Shown piece by piece: positions 17,684-30,999 of a DNA stretch of 64,000 nt (positions within the stretch are counted from its first letter, which is position 1; each line of letters begins with the position of its first letter). The notes beneath the pieces are model-generated. The model ran no database searches and had not been told where the DNA came from. It saw nothing but the letters and a program-made list of their open reading frames with translations. Source of the DNA: Panacagrimonas perspica (GTDB lineage: Bacteria > Pseudomonadota > Gammaproteobacteria > Nevskiales > Nevskiaceae); assembly GCF_004364935.1 (NCBI RefSeq), contig NZ_SOBT01000012.1, positions 248,001 to 312,000 of the forward strand. Reading direction: 5' to 3'. Position numbers and translations under genes: made by a program.

Positions 17684-20600
17684 GGCGTCGTTGGTGGACC
17701 GCGGCCGTCACGCTGGTGGCGCTCGTGCTGGTGCTCGGCGCACTGATCACGGCGATCTTCCAGCTCGTGATGCTGGTGGCGCCCGGATATCGCGAGGACC
17801 TCGCCGACTACGTGTCCCACGTCGCGGGTCAGCCGGTCGAGATCGGCGGCGTGAGCCTGGGCTGGCGCGGCCTCGCCCCGAGGCTGGACCTGACCGACAT
17901 CACGCTCTACGGCGACGACGAGGAATCCCCGGCGCTGTCGGCCGAACGCCTGCGCATCGGCTTCGGCCTGTCGCGTCTGCTGCACGGCGACACCACGCCC
18001 AACCGCGTCGAGCTGTCGGGCGTGGAGCTGTTCGCGCAGATCGACGAGCACGGCAAGTTCAGCCTGCGCGGACTCGACACCACCGGCATGCCGGCGCGCG
18101 GAACGCAGGCCTGGCTGCGTCAGCTCGGCCGCTTCCAGAGCGTGCGGCTCAGCCGCTGCGAACTGCTGCTCGACGATGCGCGCCTGCGCGGTCCCAACCC
18201 GCGCTTCCGGCTGGTGGACGCCGAGATCCGCTTCATGGACGGGCGCGGCGAAGCCTCGGCGGAACTGTCACTGCCGCCGACCATGGGATCGAGCGTGGTC
18301 TTCGAAGCGGACATGGAAGGCGACCTGGAAAAGCCGGAGACCTGGTTCGGTCGCTGGACCGCCAAGCTCGAGGGCCTGACCGCGCTGCCCTGGCTGGATT
18401 CGGTCCTGGCCGAAGACGCGTCGGTGCATTTCCGCGACACCGAGATGGTCGTCGACGGCGTGCTCGAACGCGGACAGGTCGGCGCGATCAACGTGCGCCT
18501 GGATGCGGACGCGGTGAACGGCCGGCGCGGTACGCGCGAAGCGAATCTCGAAGACATCAGCCTGGCGGCGCGGCTCGCGCCGCAGGCGCAGGGCTGGATG
18601 CTCGACATCGGACGGCTCGAGGTTTCGGGCGCGCAGGGCGCCTGGCCGACGACGCAGGCGCGCGTGCGCTACAGCCGCGAGGTCGCGCCTGCAGGTAGCG
18701 AGGCGACCGCCACGCTCCCGCACGTCGAAGCCGAAGCTTCCTATCTCAATCTCGCCGACCTCGCGCCGTGGATGAGTCTGCTGCCGAGCGACGGCATCGG
18801 CGCCGAGTCCGGTCGTCTGAGCGGTCTGTCCGGCGCGGTGCGAAGGCTGGTGCTGCGCTGGGACGGCGCGACGGACGCTTCGATGCCGCGCTTCAACCTG
18901 CGGGCGGATCTGGACGAACTCGCGCTGGCGGCCGGCCCGCAGACGCCGGGTTTCGAGGGTCTGTCGGGCGAGTTCTCCGCCTCCGAGAACAATGGGCGCC
19001 TGCGCCTGCGCGACATGCCGTTCGGGCTGCACTTCTCGAAGGTGTTCAGCCGCACGGTCGCGTTCGAAAGCGTGTCGGGCGAGTTGGCGTGGACGCGCAC
19101 CGGCGAGGGCTGGGACATCCAGTTGCCCAAGTTCGGCTGGCAGCTCGACGGGAGTCGCGGCGAAGGCGCGATGCAGTTGTTCGTGCCGCGCGGCAGCGAA
19201 GGGTCGCCGCGCATCAAGCTCGACGCGCGTTTCTCGGCGATCGACGTGACGCGCATGAAGGCGTACATCCCGGCGTTCTGGCCCGACAGCCTGCGTGAAT
19301 GGTTGCAGCGTGCCATCGTGGCCGGTCGCGCGCCGGCCGCACGATTGCGCATCGAGGGCGCGCTGTCGGACTTTCCGTTCGTCGACAAAAGCGGCCTGTT
19401 CGCGCTCGACATCGACGCGGCCGACGCCACGCTCGCATTCGCTCCGGAGTGGCCGGCGATCGAGAAGCTGTCCGCGCACCTGGAGTTCCGCGGCAACAGC
19501 CTGGCGATCCGCGGCGACTCGGGCACCGTCACCGGCAATCGTGTCGAGCATGTCGAAGCGTTGATCCCGGATCTGCACGAGCCGCAACTGAGCATCAGCG
19601 GCGAGGTGCAGGGCGACGCCACGCGCTTCTACGACTTCCTGCGCGCCTCGCCGCTCGCGCCCACGCTCGCCGGCCTGCTCACACGCACGACCGCCACCGG
19701 CGATACGGTCGTGCGGCTCGATCTGGACATTCCGCTCAAGCACGCGCACGACACCGCGGTCGCCGGCGAGATCCAGCTGCGTGGCGTGCGGCTCGACGTC
19801 AACGGACTGCCGGAGCCCGTGCTCGACGTGCGCGGCGAGATGCTGTTCGACAATCACTCGGTCAGCTCCGAGGCGCTGACCGGCCAGATGTTCGGCACCG
19901 CGGTGAGCGCCAGGCTGCACAAGGAAGAGGACGATGTGCTGCGCCTGCGCGGCGGCTTCGACTTCGTGGCCAGCGCGACCGGAGAAGGCGCCAGCCGCCT
20001 GCTGCCGGTGTTCCTGCGCAAGGGCCTGGAAGGCCACAGCCAGTGGCAGGCGGTCGTGCCGCTGACCGGCCAGAACGCTGGAAGCGTGCGACTGAGCTCG
20101 AACCTCCAGGGCATCGCGGTCAAGCTGCCGCAACCGATGCTGAAGCCCGCGGAAGCGTCGTGGCCGATCGTCGTCGACCTGGCATCGGAGCGCGTGTTCC
20201 CGTTGCGCGTGAGCGTCGAGGTGCAGGACCGGCTCGGCGCCGACCTCGCTTTCACGCGCGACGGCAACGGCGGGATGTACCTGCAACGCGGCCGGCTGCG
20301 TGTCGGCGGTGGCACGAGTCCGCATGCGGGCGAAGACGGGCTGTTCATCACCGGCACCACGACCGACCTCGAGCCGATCGCCTGGGTTGCCGCGCTCAAC
20401 GACGGCGCGCGTACCGACCCGCGGGATGCGGTGACGCAGCCGCCGCCGGTGCCCGCGCTGAGCGCCGAGCTCAACGTCGGAACCCTGTGGCTCGGCGCGC
20501 AGCGCATCGAAGGCGTGCGCCTGGCGCACCAGCCGGCACCGGGTGGCTGGTCGACGCGCGTGACCGGCAACGGCGCGCAGGGCGAACTCGGATTTCGCAA

Positions 20601-21615
20601 CAGCGCGGACGGCGGCACGATCAGTGGCCGCTTCCAGCGCGCGCAGTTCGCGGCACGCCGCGTCAGCGAAGGCACGGCCAAACGCGAAGAGGAAGAGCAG
20701 GACAAACGCGAGCCGGCCGACCCCAGCCACCTGCCGCGCATGGACCTCGAGATCGAAGACCTGCGCGTCGGCGCCGCGGAACTGGGACGGCTGGAATTCC
20801 GCACGCAACGCATCGTCGACGGCCAGCGCATCGACACCTTGCGCACCAGCGGACGCGGCGGGCAGATCGATCTGCGCGGCGAGTGGCGCCGGGTCGCCGA
20901 GCGCTCCTCGGCGGATCTGCAGTTCTCGGTCGAGAGCGACTCGGTGGACGAACTGCTCAAGGGACTCGGGTATGCACCGAGCCTGAGCGCGAAGAAGAGC
21001 CGCTTCCGCGGCACCTTGAACTGGCCCGCCACGCTGGCGGGCGCGCCGCGCGGCATCCGGCCTTCGGCCGGCGAGGGCTATCTGGAAATCGACGTTTCGA
21101 AGGGAGCGCTGCGCCAGGTGGATCCCGGCGCCGGACGCGTGCTCGGCCTGATCAACTTCTGGGCATTGCCGCGCCGGCTGACCCTGGATTTCCGCGATAT
21201 CGTCTCGGACGGACTGGGCTTCGACGAGATCAAGGGCCGTTTCAACGTCGGGCAGGGCAATGCCGTAACCGACAACCTCGACATCGATGCGACGTCGCTG
21301 AAGATGGAAGTTCGCGGACGCGTGGGTCTGATGGCGCGCGACTACGACCAGCGCGTCAGCGTGTACCCGGACGTGTCGGCCGGCGTGACCCTGGGTGCGC
21401 TGCTGCTCGGCGGGCCGGCGGCCGGCGTGCTCGCACTGATCGCGCAGCAGGTGCTCGACGGGCCGCTCGACCAGGTCGGACAGCTGAGCTATCGACTCAC
21501 CGGCAGCTGGGAAGATCCTCAGGTCATCCGCGAGGAACACGGCCTGATTCCGGGCGGTTCACCCGCGCTGCCCTTGCCCAGCACCGCCTTGCCGTCTGCA
21601 GGAGCCACGCCATGA
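17671..21615 (+). CDS. yhdP: YhdP-family AsmA-like inter-membrane lipid transport protein
   Basis: A 1314-residue protein of the YhdP/TIGR02099 group. AsmA-like proteins of this type form long beta-rich bridges across the periplasm, and YhdP is linked to phospholipid traffic to the outer membrane. A single N-terminal membrane helix (about 9-32) is followed by the family opening GYREDLADYVSHVAGQPVEIG, a long beta-rich body, and a C-terminal AsmA-like region (GAGRVLGLINFWALPRRLTLDF). A charged segment near residues 1005-1025 (KREEEEQDKREPAD) is probably a loop. It follows maf-rng and overlaps the next gene by 4 bp (ATGA), the usual gammaproteobacterial order. The start at 17671 is uncertain because of an overlapping short ORF. 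Confidence 0.9.
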   Translation: MERVRRRWWTAAVTLVALVLVLGALITAIFQLVMLVAPGYREDLADYVSHVAGQPVEIGGVSLGWRGLAPRLDLTDITLYGDDEESPALSAERLRIGFGLSRLLHGDTTPNRVELSGVELFAQIDEHGKFSLRGLDTTGMPARGTQAWLRQLGRFQSVRLSRCELLLDDARLRGPNPRFRLVDAEIRFMDGRGEASAELSLPPTMGSSVVFEADMEGDLEKPETWFGRWTAKLEGLTALPWLDSVLAEDASVHFRDTEMVVDGVLERGQVGAINVRLDADAVNGRRGTREANLEDISLAARLAPQAQGWMLDIGRLEVSGAQGAWPTTQARVRYSREVAPAGSEATATLPHVEAEASYLNLADLAPWMSLLPSDGIGAESGRLSGLSGAVRRLVLRWDGATDASMPRFNLRADLDELALAAGPQTPGFEGLSGEFSASENNGRLRLRDMPFGLHFSKVFSRTVAFESVSGELAWTRTGEGWDIQLPKFGWQLDGSRGEGAMQLFVPRGSEGSPRIKLDARFSAIDVTRMKAYIPAFWPDSLREWLQRAIVAGRAPAARLRIEGALSDFPFVDKSGLFALDIDAADATLAFAPEWPAIEKLSAHLEFRGNSLAIRGDSGTVTGNRVEHVEALIPDLHEPQLSISGEVQGDATRFYDFLRASPLAPTLAGLLTRTTATGDTVVRLDLDIPLKHAHDTAVAGEIQLRGVRLDVNGLPEPVLDVRGEMLFDNHSVSSEALTGQMFGTAVSARLHKEEDDVLRLRGGFDFVASATGEGASRLLPVFLRKGLEGHSQWQAVVPLTGQNAGSVRLSSNLQGIAVKLPQPMLKPAEASWPIVVDLASERVFPLRVSVEVQDRLGADLAFTRDGNGGMYLQRGRLRVGGGTSPHAGEDGLFITGTTTDLEPIAWVAALNDGARTDPRDAVTQPPPVPALSAELNVGTLWLGAQRIEGVRLAHQPAPGGWSTRVTGNGAQGELGFRNSADGGTISGRFQRAQFAARRVSEGTAKREEEEQDKREPADPSHLPRMDLEIEDLRVGAAELGRLEFRTQRIVDGQRIDTLRTSGRGGQIDLRGEWRRVAERSSADLQFSVESDSVDELLKGLGYAPSLSAKKSRFRGTLNWPATLAGAPRGIRPSAGEGYLEIDVSKGALRQVDPGAGRVLGLINFWALPRRLTLDFRDIVSDGLGFDEIKGRFNVGQGNAVTDNLDIDATSLKMEVRGRVGLMARDYDQRVSVYPDVSAGVTLGALLLGGPAAGVLALIAQQVLDGPLDQVGQLSYRLTGSWEDPQVIREEHGLIPGGSPALPLPSTALPSAGATP

Positions 21616-22433
21616 GTGCAGTCGCCGCATTGCAGATGAATTCGGGCGACGACGTCGCTGCCAATCTCGCCGCTGCGGAGCGCCTCGTCGAGTCGGCCGC
21701 CGCCAGCGGCGCGCTGCTGGCCGCATTGCCCGAGAACTTCGCGTTCATGGGCGCGTACGAGACCGCCAAGCTCGCGCACGCCGAAGCGGACGGCAACGGA
21801 CCGATCCAGGATTTCCTCGCGGACTGTGCGCAGAAGCACAAGATCTGGGTCGTCGCCGGCACGGTGCCGGTCGCGGTGCCCGGCGATCCGCAGCGCGTGT
21901 ATGCGGCGAGCCTGGTGTACGACGCGCAGGGCCGTCGCGCGGCGCGCTACGACAAGATCCATCTGTTCGATGTGGATGTGCAGCGTGAAGGTCGCAGCGA
22001 GCGGTATCACGAGTCCAAGCACATCGCCGCCGGCGACTGGAAACCGGTGACGGTGGATACGCCGGTCGGGCGCCTCGGACTGTCGGTCTGCTACGACGTG
22101 CGTTTCCCCGAGCTGTATCGCGCGCTCGTCGACGACGGCGCCCAGTTGCTGTGCACGCCGGCGGCCTTCACGGCGCGCACCGGCGAGGTTCACTGGGAAA
22201 TGCTGCAGCGCGCGCGCGCGGTGGAGAACCTCTGCTACGTCATCGCGCCCGCGCAGCACGGCACGCATCCCGGTGGACGCAGCACCTGGGGACACGCGAT
22301 GGTGGTCGATCCCTGGGGCGAGGTGCTCGCGTGCGAGCCGTCAGGCGACGCCGCGGTAGTAGGCCGCGTGGATCTCGAAAAGCAAAAGGCGCTACGCGCG
22401 AGCTTCCCGGCGCTGAATCATCGCCGCGCGTAG
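21612..22433 (+). CDS. Nitrilase-superfamily amidase (Nit1/YbeM-like)
   Basis: A 273-residue carbon-nitrogen hydrolase with the complete Glu-Lys-Cys triad: Glu41 (LPENF), Lys115 (YDKIHLFDVDV) and Cys160 (VCYDVRFPELY). The motif wording fits the NIT1/NIT2 branch, whose characterised members repair deaminated glutathione (amidase), rather than true nitrilases. It is translationally coupled to yhdP by an ATGA overlap. Its TAG stop is the first three bases of a palindromic repeat. A haem aldoxime dehydratase is encoded convergently 66 bp away; since that enzyme makes nitriles, a role for this protein in nitrile or amide metabolism is possible but not favoured by its subfamily. Cytoplasmic. Confidence 0.9.
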   Translation: MSAVAALQMNSGDDVAANLAAAERLVESAAASGALLAALPENFAFMGAYETAKLAHAEADGNGPIQDFLADCAQKHKIWVVAGTVPVAVPGDPQRVYAASLVYDAQGRRAARYDKIHLFDVDVQREGRSERYHESKHIAAGDWKPVTVDTPVGRLGLSVCYDVRFPELYRALVDDGAQLLCTPAAFTARTGEVHWEMLQRARAVENLCYVIAPAQHGTHPGGRSTWGHAMVVDPWGEVLACEPSGDAAVVGRVDLEKQKALRASFPALNHRRA

Positions 22434-22496
22434 CCCGGACGAAGTCCGGGGTTGCACTCCGTATGCGAGGGGAACCCCGGACTTCGTCCGGGCTAC
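22430..22496. repeat. Palindromic intergenic repeat, TAGCCCGG family (full copy)
   Basis: Mirror halves GTAGCCCGGACGAAGTCCGG (left) and an inverse right half ending CCGGGCTAC flank a centre containing CTCCGTATGCGAG. The same centre occurs in the copy at 30853-30918, so these two are close relatives. The left TAG is the stop codon of the nitrilase-family gene. Confidence 0.88.
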
Positions 22497-22499
22497 GGG

Positions 22500-23549
22500 T
22501 TATGCGGCGTCGCGCATCAGGCCCGTGCCCGGATGGCAGTTGATGTACTCGTAGCGCTGCGCGGCGCCGTCGAACACCGACACCTCGTGGTACAGGCGCA
22601 ACTTCTGCAGCTTCGCCGCCACGCCCATGAACGTAACGAAGATGCGCAGGTGCGTGGGATGCGCTTCGGCCCAGCGCTCGAGCTGGTCGAGCGAGCGCCA
22701 GTGTCCGAGCCCGAAACTCTTCTCGACGGGCTTGCCGTCGAGGTCGATGAACTGCACGTAGCGATTGCTGTAGCAGCCGACCTCGCGCCCGTTGTCGCGC
22801 AGGAAATCCATGCCTGCACGCAGCGTGGGTTCGATCTGTTCGAGATAGAGCGTGCGCTCTTCGCCGTCGGTGTCTTCCCAGTCCTGGCCGGAGCGGATCA
22901 GGCAGACGTTGTCGTGGCCGGTGATGACGACGCGGCCGCCGAGCGCCGGCTGGCCCTGGCCCACGGCGAGCGCGCCCTTGGCGCTCATCCAGTCGGTCTG
23001 CGATGCCGGAAAGCGGTCGCGCATCGAACCCCAGTAGCCGTGCTCCTCGATCTCGCCGCTGAGACGGCTGGCGATCGCGCCGACACCGGGGAAGCGTTCC
23101 TTGAAGGCGTAGAGCGTTTCGAACTGCTCGACGCGCGGCATCATGATTTCGCGGAAGTAGCCGATGCCGTCGCGAAGCCGGTCGTCACTGTTCCACCAGC
23201 CGGCGAGGCCGGGCTGATTCACCCAGCGTTCGTACTTCTCCGGAGCATCCCAGTACGCGACCGCGATGAGATTGTCGTAGCCGCTCGCATCCTGGTACTC
23301 GACCAGGTCGTGGTGAACCGGATCGTCGGCGGCGGACCCGAACGCGCGCACCAGTCCGCGCAACGCGTTCAGTGCGCGCTCGCGCAGCTCCGGTCCTTTC
23401 GACTGCACGCCGAAGTAACCCATGACGACCTGCTTGACCGAGGGCGACGCGCGACCGACGAAGGCCGCATAGGGCGGCTGGTAGTCGTCGGCGACGCGGC
23501 GCGACAGGCTGCGCGGGCACTTCAGGTGCTGATCGATCGCGGATTCCAT
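22500..23549 (-). CDS. Haem-containing aldoxime dehydratase (phenylacetaldoxime dehydratase family)
   Basis: A 349-residue haem b enzyme of the family that dehydrates aldoximes to nitriles in the aldoxime-nitrile pathway. Four residues line up, each with an offset of one, with the active site described for the Rhodococcus OxdRE enzyme: Arg179 (SMRDRF), Ser220 (LIRSGQ), His300 (HPTHLRIF; proximal haem ligand) and His321 (LYHEVSVF). Length matches the family (about 350). The ATG at 23549 has GAGGAGAG just upstream. It is convergent with a nitrilase-superfamily gene and 98 bp downstream of pdxH. No signal peptide, so cytoplasmic. The natural substrate cannot be told from sequence. Confidence 0.9.
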   Translation of the reverse strand: MESAIDQHLKCPRSLSRRVADDYQPPYAAFVGRASPSVKQVVMGYFGVQSKGPELRERALNALRGLVRAFGSAADDPVHHDLVEYQDASGYDNLIAVAYWDAPEKYERWVNQPGLAGWWNSDDRLRDGIGYFREIMMPRVEQFETLYAFKERFPGVGAIASRLSGEIEEHGYWGSMRDRFPASQTDWMSAKGALAVGQGQPALGGRVVITGHDNVCLIRSGQDWEDTDGEERTLYLEQIEPTLRAGMDFLRDNGREVGCYSNRYVQFIDLDGKPVEKSFGLGHWRSLDQLERWAEAHPTHLRIFVTFMGVAAKLQKLRLYHEVSVFDGAAQRYEYINCHPGTGLMRDAA

Positions 23550-23647
23550 CTGCCCTCTCCTCGATGTGGTTCTGCGTTCCGGTGCATTGCCGGAGGATAT
23601 TCGCGCAGGCTTGCGGTCCGATCGGACCAGCCTGCTGTGTCTCTTGC

Positions 23648-24265
23648 TCAGGGTTCCAGCCGTTCCACCGTCCAGCCATCGCCTTCGCGACGATAGCGCA
23701 GGCGGTCGTGCAGGCGATTGCGGCGGCCCTGCCAGAATTCCACCGACTGCGGACGGATCAGATAGCCGCCCCAGTTGTCCGGCAACGGCACCGGCTGGCC
23801 TTCGAGACGCTGCACGTTCGCGGCCAGGCGCTCGTCGAGTTCGTCGCGGGTGGCCACCACGCGCGACTGCAGCGACGTCGCGGCGCCGATCTGGGAACCG
23901 CGCGGACGCGATTCGAAATAATCGCGGCTGAGGTCGCGCGACACCTTCTCGACGCTGCCCTCGAAGCGGACCTGCCGCTCCAGGCGATCCCACCAGAACG
24001 TGGCCGCCGCGAACGGATGTACGGCCAGTTCCTGGCCCTTGCGCCCTTCGTAGCAGGTGTAGAACGTGAGCCCCGCGTCATGGAAGCCCTTGAACAGGAC
24101 CACGCGCGCCGACGGCCGGCCATCGGCACCGACCGTGGCCAGCGTGAACGCCGTGGGTTCGATCATGCCGGCGGCGCGCGCATCGCCCAGCCAGGCGTCG
24201 AACTGGGCGAGGGGATCGGCGTTCAGCGACGTCTCGATCAGCGGAGGATTGAGGGTGTATTGCAT
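23648..24265 (-). CDS. pdxH: Pyridoxamine/pyridoxine 5'-phosphate oxidase
   Basis: A 205-residue FMN-dependent oxidase completing pyridoxal 5'-phosphate synthesis and salvage. Diagnostic segments are the FMN-binding RPSARVVLFKG, FYTCYEGRKGQEL and AATFWWDRLERQVRFEG stretches, SRPRGSQIGAATSLQS, and the C-terminal VEFWQGRRNRLHDRLRYRR that closes the active site. Normal length. Divergent from the hybrid kinase gene, with a 76-bp gap. The aldoxime dehydratase gene follows on the same strand, so the two may share a transcript. Cytoplasmic homodimer. Confidence 0.95.
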   Translation of the reverse strand: MQYTLNPPLIETSLNADPLAQFDAWLGDARAAGMIEPTAFTLATVGADGRPSARVVLFKGFHDAGLTFYTCYEGRKGQELAVHPFAAATFWWDRLERQVRFEGSVEKVSRDLSRDYFESRPRGSQIGAATSLQSRVVATRDELDERLAANVQRLEGQPVPLPDNWGGYLIRPQSVEFWQGRRNRLHDRLRYRREGDGWTVERLEP

Positions 24266-24341
24266 GCGCCACAGTGTGCATCAGCCGGCGCCGCCGGAGC
24301 ATCCGCTGGCCCGCGACCGTAGCGGTCGGCACAATCGGCGC

Positions 24342-28454
<4,113 letters not shown>

Positions 28455-28668
28455 CCGGCGCCGCGCGCAGCCAGGCTCCGTGACGCACCCGTCGGGCGCA
28501 CCCCCGAAGCACGGCGCCGACGTCGTCCACGGAGGCGGTGATGCCCTTCACCGGAAGCGGGCGGCACGCGCGCTCGTCTTGGTGTAAGAAGAGTGAGGAG
28601 AATTTTGTGGAGTCGGACGTCGTGCGCTGCCAAAAGGCGGCGCCGCGACATTCTCGGTTTCGTCTGGA

Positions 28669-29736
28669 GTGCGGGGGGAGGACGTGGACGACGACAGCGG
28701 AAGCGACCGGGACTCGATCCTCGTGGTGGACGATATTCCCGCGAATATCGAAGTCCTGTCCGGGATCCTGCGTGGCGAGTACCGGGTGCGGGCAGCCACC
28801 AACGGTGTTCGCGCGCTCGAGATCGCGGCGGGTGATTCCGCGCCGGACCTGATCCTGCTCGACGTGATGATGCCGGACATGGACGGCCTGACGGTGTGCC
28901 GTCGATTGAAGGCCGATCTGCGCACGCGCCACATCCCGGTGATCTTCGTCACCGCCATGAGCGAGATCGACGACGAGGCCCAGGGTTTCGAAGCGGGCTG
29001 CGTGGACTACGTGACCAAGCCAGTCAGCCCCTCGATCGTGCTGGCCCGCGTGCGCACGCAGCTCTCGCTGGCCAACCAGAACCGCGCGCTCGAACGCCAG
29101 GTGCGCATCCGCACCAGCGAGCTCGAGCGCACGCGCCGCGCCGTCATCCGCTGCCTGGGCAAGGCCTCGGAGTTCAAGGACGACAACACCGGACTGCACG
29201 TCGTGCGGATGAGCCAGTACTCGCGCGCACTGGGTCTTGCGGTGGGCATGAGCGAGGTCGACGCCGACCTGCTGATGCTGGCGTCGCCGATGCACGATGT
29301 CGGCAAGATCGGCGTGCCGGACAGCATCCTCAAGAAGCCGGGAAAGCTGACGCCCGAGGAATGGGCGCTGATGCAGCAGCACGTGCACTTCGGCGCGCTG
29401 ATCCTCGGCGACCAGGATTCCGAGCTGCTGCAGATGGCCAAGACCATCGCGCTGACGCACCACGAGAAATGGGACGGCTCCGGTTACCCGGCGGGATTGG
29501 CGGGAGAGGACATCCCGCTGGTGGGACGCATCACCGCGCTGGCCGACGTGTTCGACGCCCTGACCAGCGTGCGGCCGTACAAGCGCGCCTGGAGCCTGGA
29601 CGAGACGGTCGACTACATCCGCAAGGAGCGCGGCCGGCACTTCGATCCGCTGCTGGTCGACAAGCTCGCGCAGGTGCTTCCGGAGTTCGACCGCATCAAG
29701 ACCTATTACGCGGACCAGGCGGAAGGGCATTCGTAG
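28669..29736 (+). CDS. Response regulator with HD-GYP cyclic-di-GMP phosphodiesterase domain (RpfG-like)
   Basis: About 355 residues: a receiver domain (about 15-135) with phospho-acceptor Asp65 in LILLDVMMPDMDG, a coiled-coil linker (about 145-175), then an HD-GYP domain with HD at 209-210 (MHDVGKIG) and GYP at 272-274 in HHEKWDGSGYP. HD-GYP enzymes hydrolyse cyclic di-GMP. It follows the hybrid kinase by 214 bp on the same strand, so it may take phosphate from that relay. Start: GTG 28669 gives the longest product; GTG 28684, just behind GGGGGGAGG, is an equally possible start. The TAG stop falls in a palindromic repeat. Cytoplasmic. Confidence 0.92.
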   Translation: MRGEDVDDDSGSDRDSILVVDDIPANIEVLSGILRGEYRVRAATNGVRALEIAAGDSAPDLILLDVMMPDMDGLTVCRRLKADLRTRHIPVIFVTAMSEIDDEAQGFEAGCVDYVTKPVSPSIVLARVRTQLSLANQNRALERQVRIRTSELERTRRAVIRCLGKASEFKDDNTGLHVVRMSQYSRALGLAVGMSEVDADLLMLASPMHDVGKIGVPDSILKKPGKLTPEEWALMQQHVHFGALILGDQDSELLQMAKTIALTHHEKWDGSGYPAGLAGEDIPLVGRITALADVFDALTSVRPYKRAWSLDETVDYIRKERGRHFDPLLVDKLAQVLPEFDRIKTYYADQAEGHS

Positions 29737-29790
29737 CCCGGGAGCGTCGCCCGAATCCAGAGCAGGAGCCCCGGACTTCGTCCGGGCTAC
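29733..29790. repeat. Palindromic intergenic repeat, TAGCCCGG family (left half degraded)
   Basis: The left half (CGTAGCCCGGGAGCGTCGCC) is eroded, and the right half CCCCGGACTTCGTCCGGGC with TAC is intact. The left TAG (29734-29736) is the stop codon of the HD-GYP gene. Confidence 0.75.
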
Positions 29791-29850
29791 GGGTGCTGGC
29801 GATGCCTCAGTAGAATGCCGCTCTCATCACCTCACCGGAATTCATCAGCC

Positions 29851-30843
29851 ATGACCCGCTTCCGTGCCCTGCGCGTCCACCAGGTGGAAAAAACCCTGCT
29901 GTCGAAGTTCGAAGACCTTTCGATCGACGACCTGACGCCCGGCGAAGTCGTCGTCCGCGTCGCGTATTCCTGCCTGAATTTCAAGGACGCCCTGGCCGTC
30001 ACCGGCAAGAGCCGCATCATGCGCGCGATGCCGCGCGTGGCCGGCATCGACCTGTCGGGCACCGTGGAGTCCAGCAGCGACCCGGCCTACAAGAAGGGCG
30101 ACGAGGTGCTGGTCACCGGCTGCAACCTCGGCGAACTGCTGGACGGCGGCCTGGCGGAAATGGCGCGCGTGCCGGCCTCGGCGGTCGTGCCGCTGCCCAA
30201 GGGCCTGAGCCTGCACGACGCGATGGCGCTGGGCACCGCGGGCTTCACGGCGGGCCTGGGCGTCAAGCGCATGCTCGAGAATCATCAGGCGCCCGAACTG
30301 GGCCCGATCGTCGTCACCGGTCCGACCGGCGGCGTCGGTTCCATCGCCATCCAGATCTTCAAGCGCTGCGGTTTCGAAGTGATCGCACTCACCGGCAAGA
30401 AGGCCGCGGCGGAGGATTACCTGCGCAAGCTCGGCGCCGACCAGATCGAGGATCGCACCACGCTCGACCTCGGCAAGAAGCCACTGGAAGCCGCCCGCTT
30501 CGGCGGTGCGCTCGACAACCTCGGTGGCGAGACGCTGGCGGGCCTGACCCGCAACATCCGGCAGTGGGGCACCATTGCCAGCATTGGTCTGGCGCAGAGC
30601 CACGAGCTGACGACCACGGTGATGCCCTTCATCCTGCGCGGCGTGTCGCTGCTGGGCATCAACTCGGTGGAAGTGCCGCGCGAGTGGCGCCTCGACGTCT
30701 GGAACAAGCTCGCCGGCGACTGGAAGCCGAAGAACCTGTCCGACATCGTGCGTCGCACGATCACGCTCGACGAAGTGCCGGCCGCCTGCGCCGAACTGAT
30801 GGCGAGCAGCGTGCAGGGTCGCTACGTGGTGAAGATCGGCTGA
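29851..30843 (+). CDS. acuI: YhdH/AcuI-type zinc-free MDR oxidoreductase (acrylyl-CoA reductase family)
   Basis: A 330-residue medium-chain dehydrogenase/reductase without structural or catalytic zinc ligands. Family marks are VAYSCLNFKDALAVTGK near residue 50, VAGIDLSGTVESS, the nucleotide-binding GPTGGVGSIAIQ (about 154-165) and the C-terminal SSVQGRYVVKIG. Characterised YhdH/AcuI proteins reduce acryloyl-CoA to propionyl-CoA with NADPH, detoxifying acrylate. The ATG at 29851 was chosen over an upstream in-frame ATG at 29815 because homologues begin M-x-x-F-(R/K)-A. A stand-alone gene between two palindromic repeats. Cytoplasmic. Confidence 0.9.
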   Translation: MTRFRALRVHQVEKTLLSKFEDLSIDDLTPGEVVVRVAYSCLNFKDALAVTGKSRIMRAMPRVAGIDLSGTVESSSDPAYKKGDEVLVTGCNLGELLDGGLAEMARVPASAVVPLPKGLSLHDAMALGTAGFTAGLGVKRMLENHQAPELGPIVVTGPTGGVGSIAIQIFKRCGFEVIALTGKKAAAEDYLRKLGADQIEDRTTLDLGKKPLEAARFGGALDNLGGETLAGLTRNIRQWGTIASIGLAQSHELTTTVMPFILRGVSLLGINSVEVPREWRLDVWNKLAGDWKPKNLSDIVRRTITLDEVPAACAELMASSVQGRYVVKIG

Positions 30844-30852
30844 GGAGCTGAT

Positions 30853-30918
30853 GTAGCCCGGACGGAGTCCGGGGTTGCGCTCCGTATGCGAGCGAACCCC
30901 GGACTTCGTCCGGGCTAC
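30853..30918. repeat. Palindromic intergenic repeat, TAGCCCGG family (full copy)
   Basis: Full copy with mirror halves and the CTCCGTATGCGAG centre also present at 22430-22496. The left arm has one change (GGACGGAGTCC instead of GGACGAAGTCC). It lies between the convergent acuI and kinase genes. Confidence 0.88.
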
Positions 30919-30999
30919 GACGCCGGTCTGCCTCTCCCCCTGCATTTTTCACCGGGACAGGGAGCCGGAATTCAGGGATCACGCCGCGAGGCGCCGCCC

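Noticed and set aside
18268-21540. Very long antisense open frame (over 1000 codons) opposite yhdP
   Set aside because: It mirrors the high-GC codon bias of yhdP; the product is His/Arg/Gln-rich with no domain, start signal or signal peptide. The yhdP frame has clear family features.
24066-24341. N-terminal extension of the hybrid kinase back into pdxH
   Set aside because: It would run antisense through the pdxH 5' end and precede a natural signal/anchor region; GTG 24342 is the better start.
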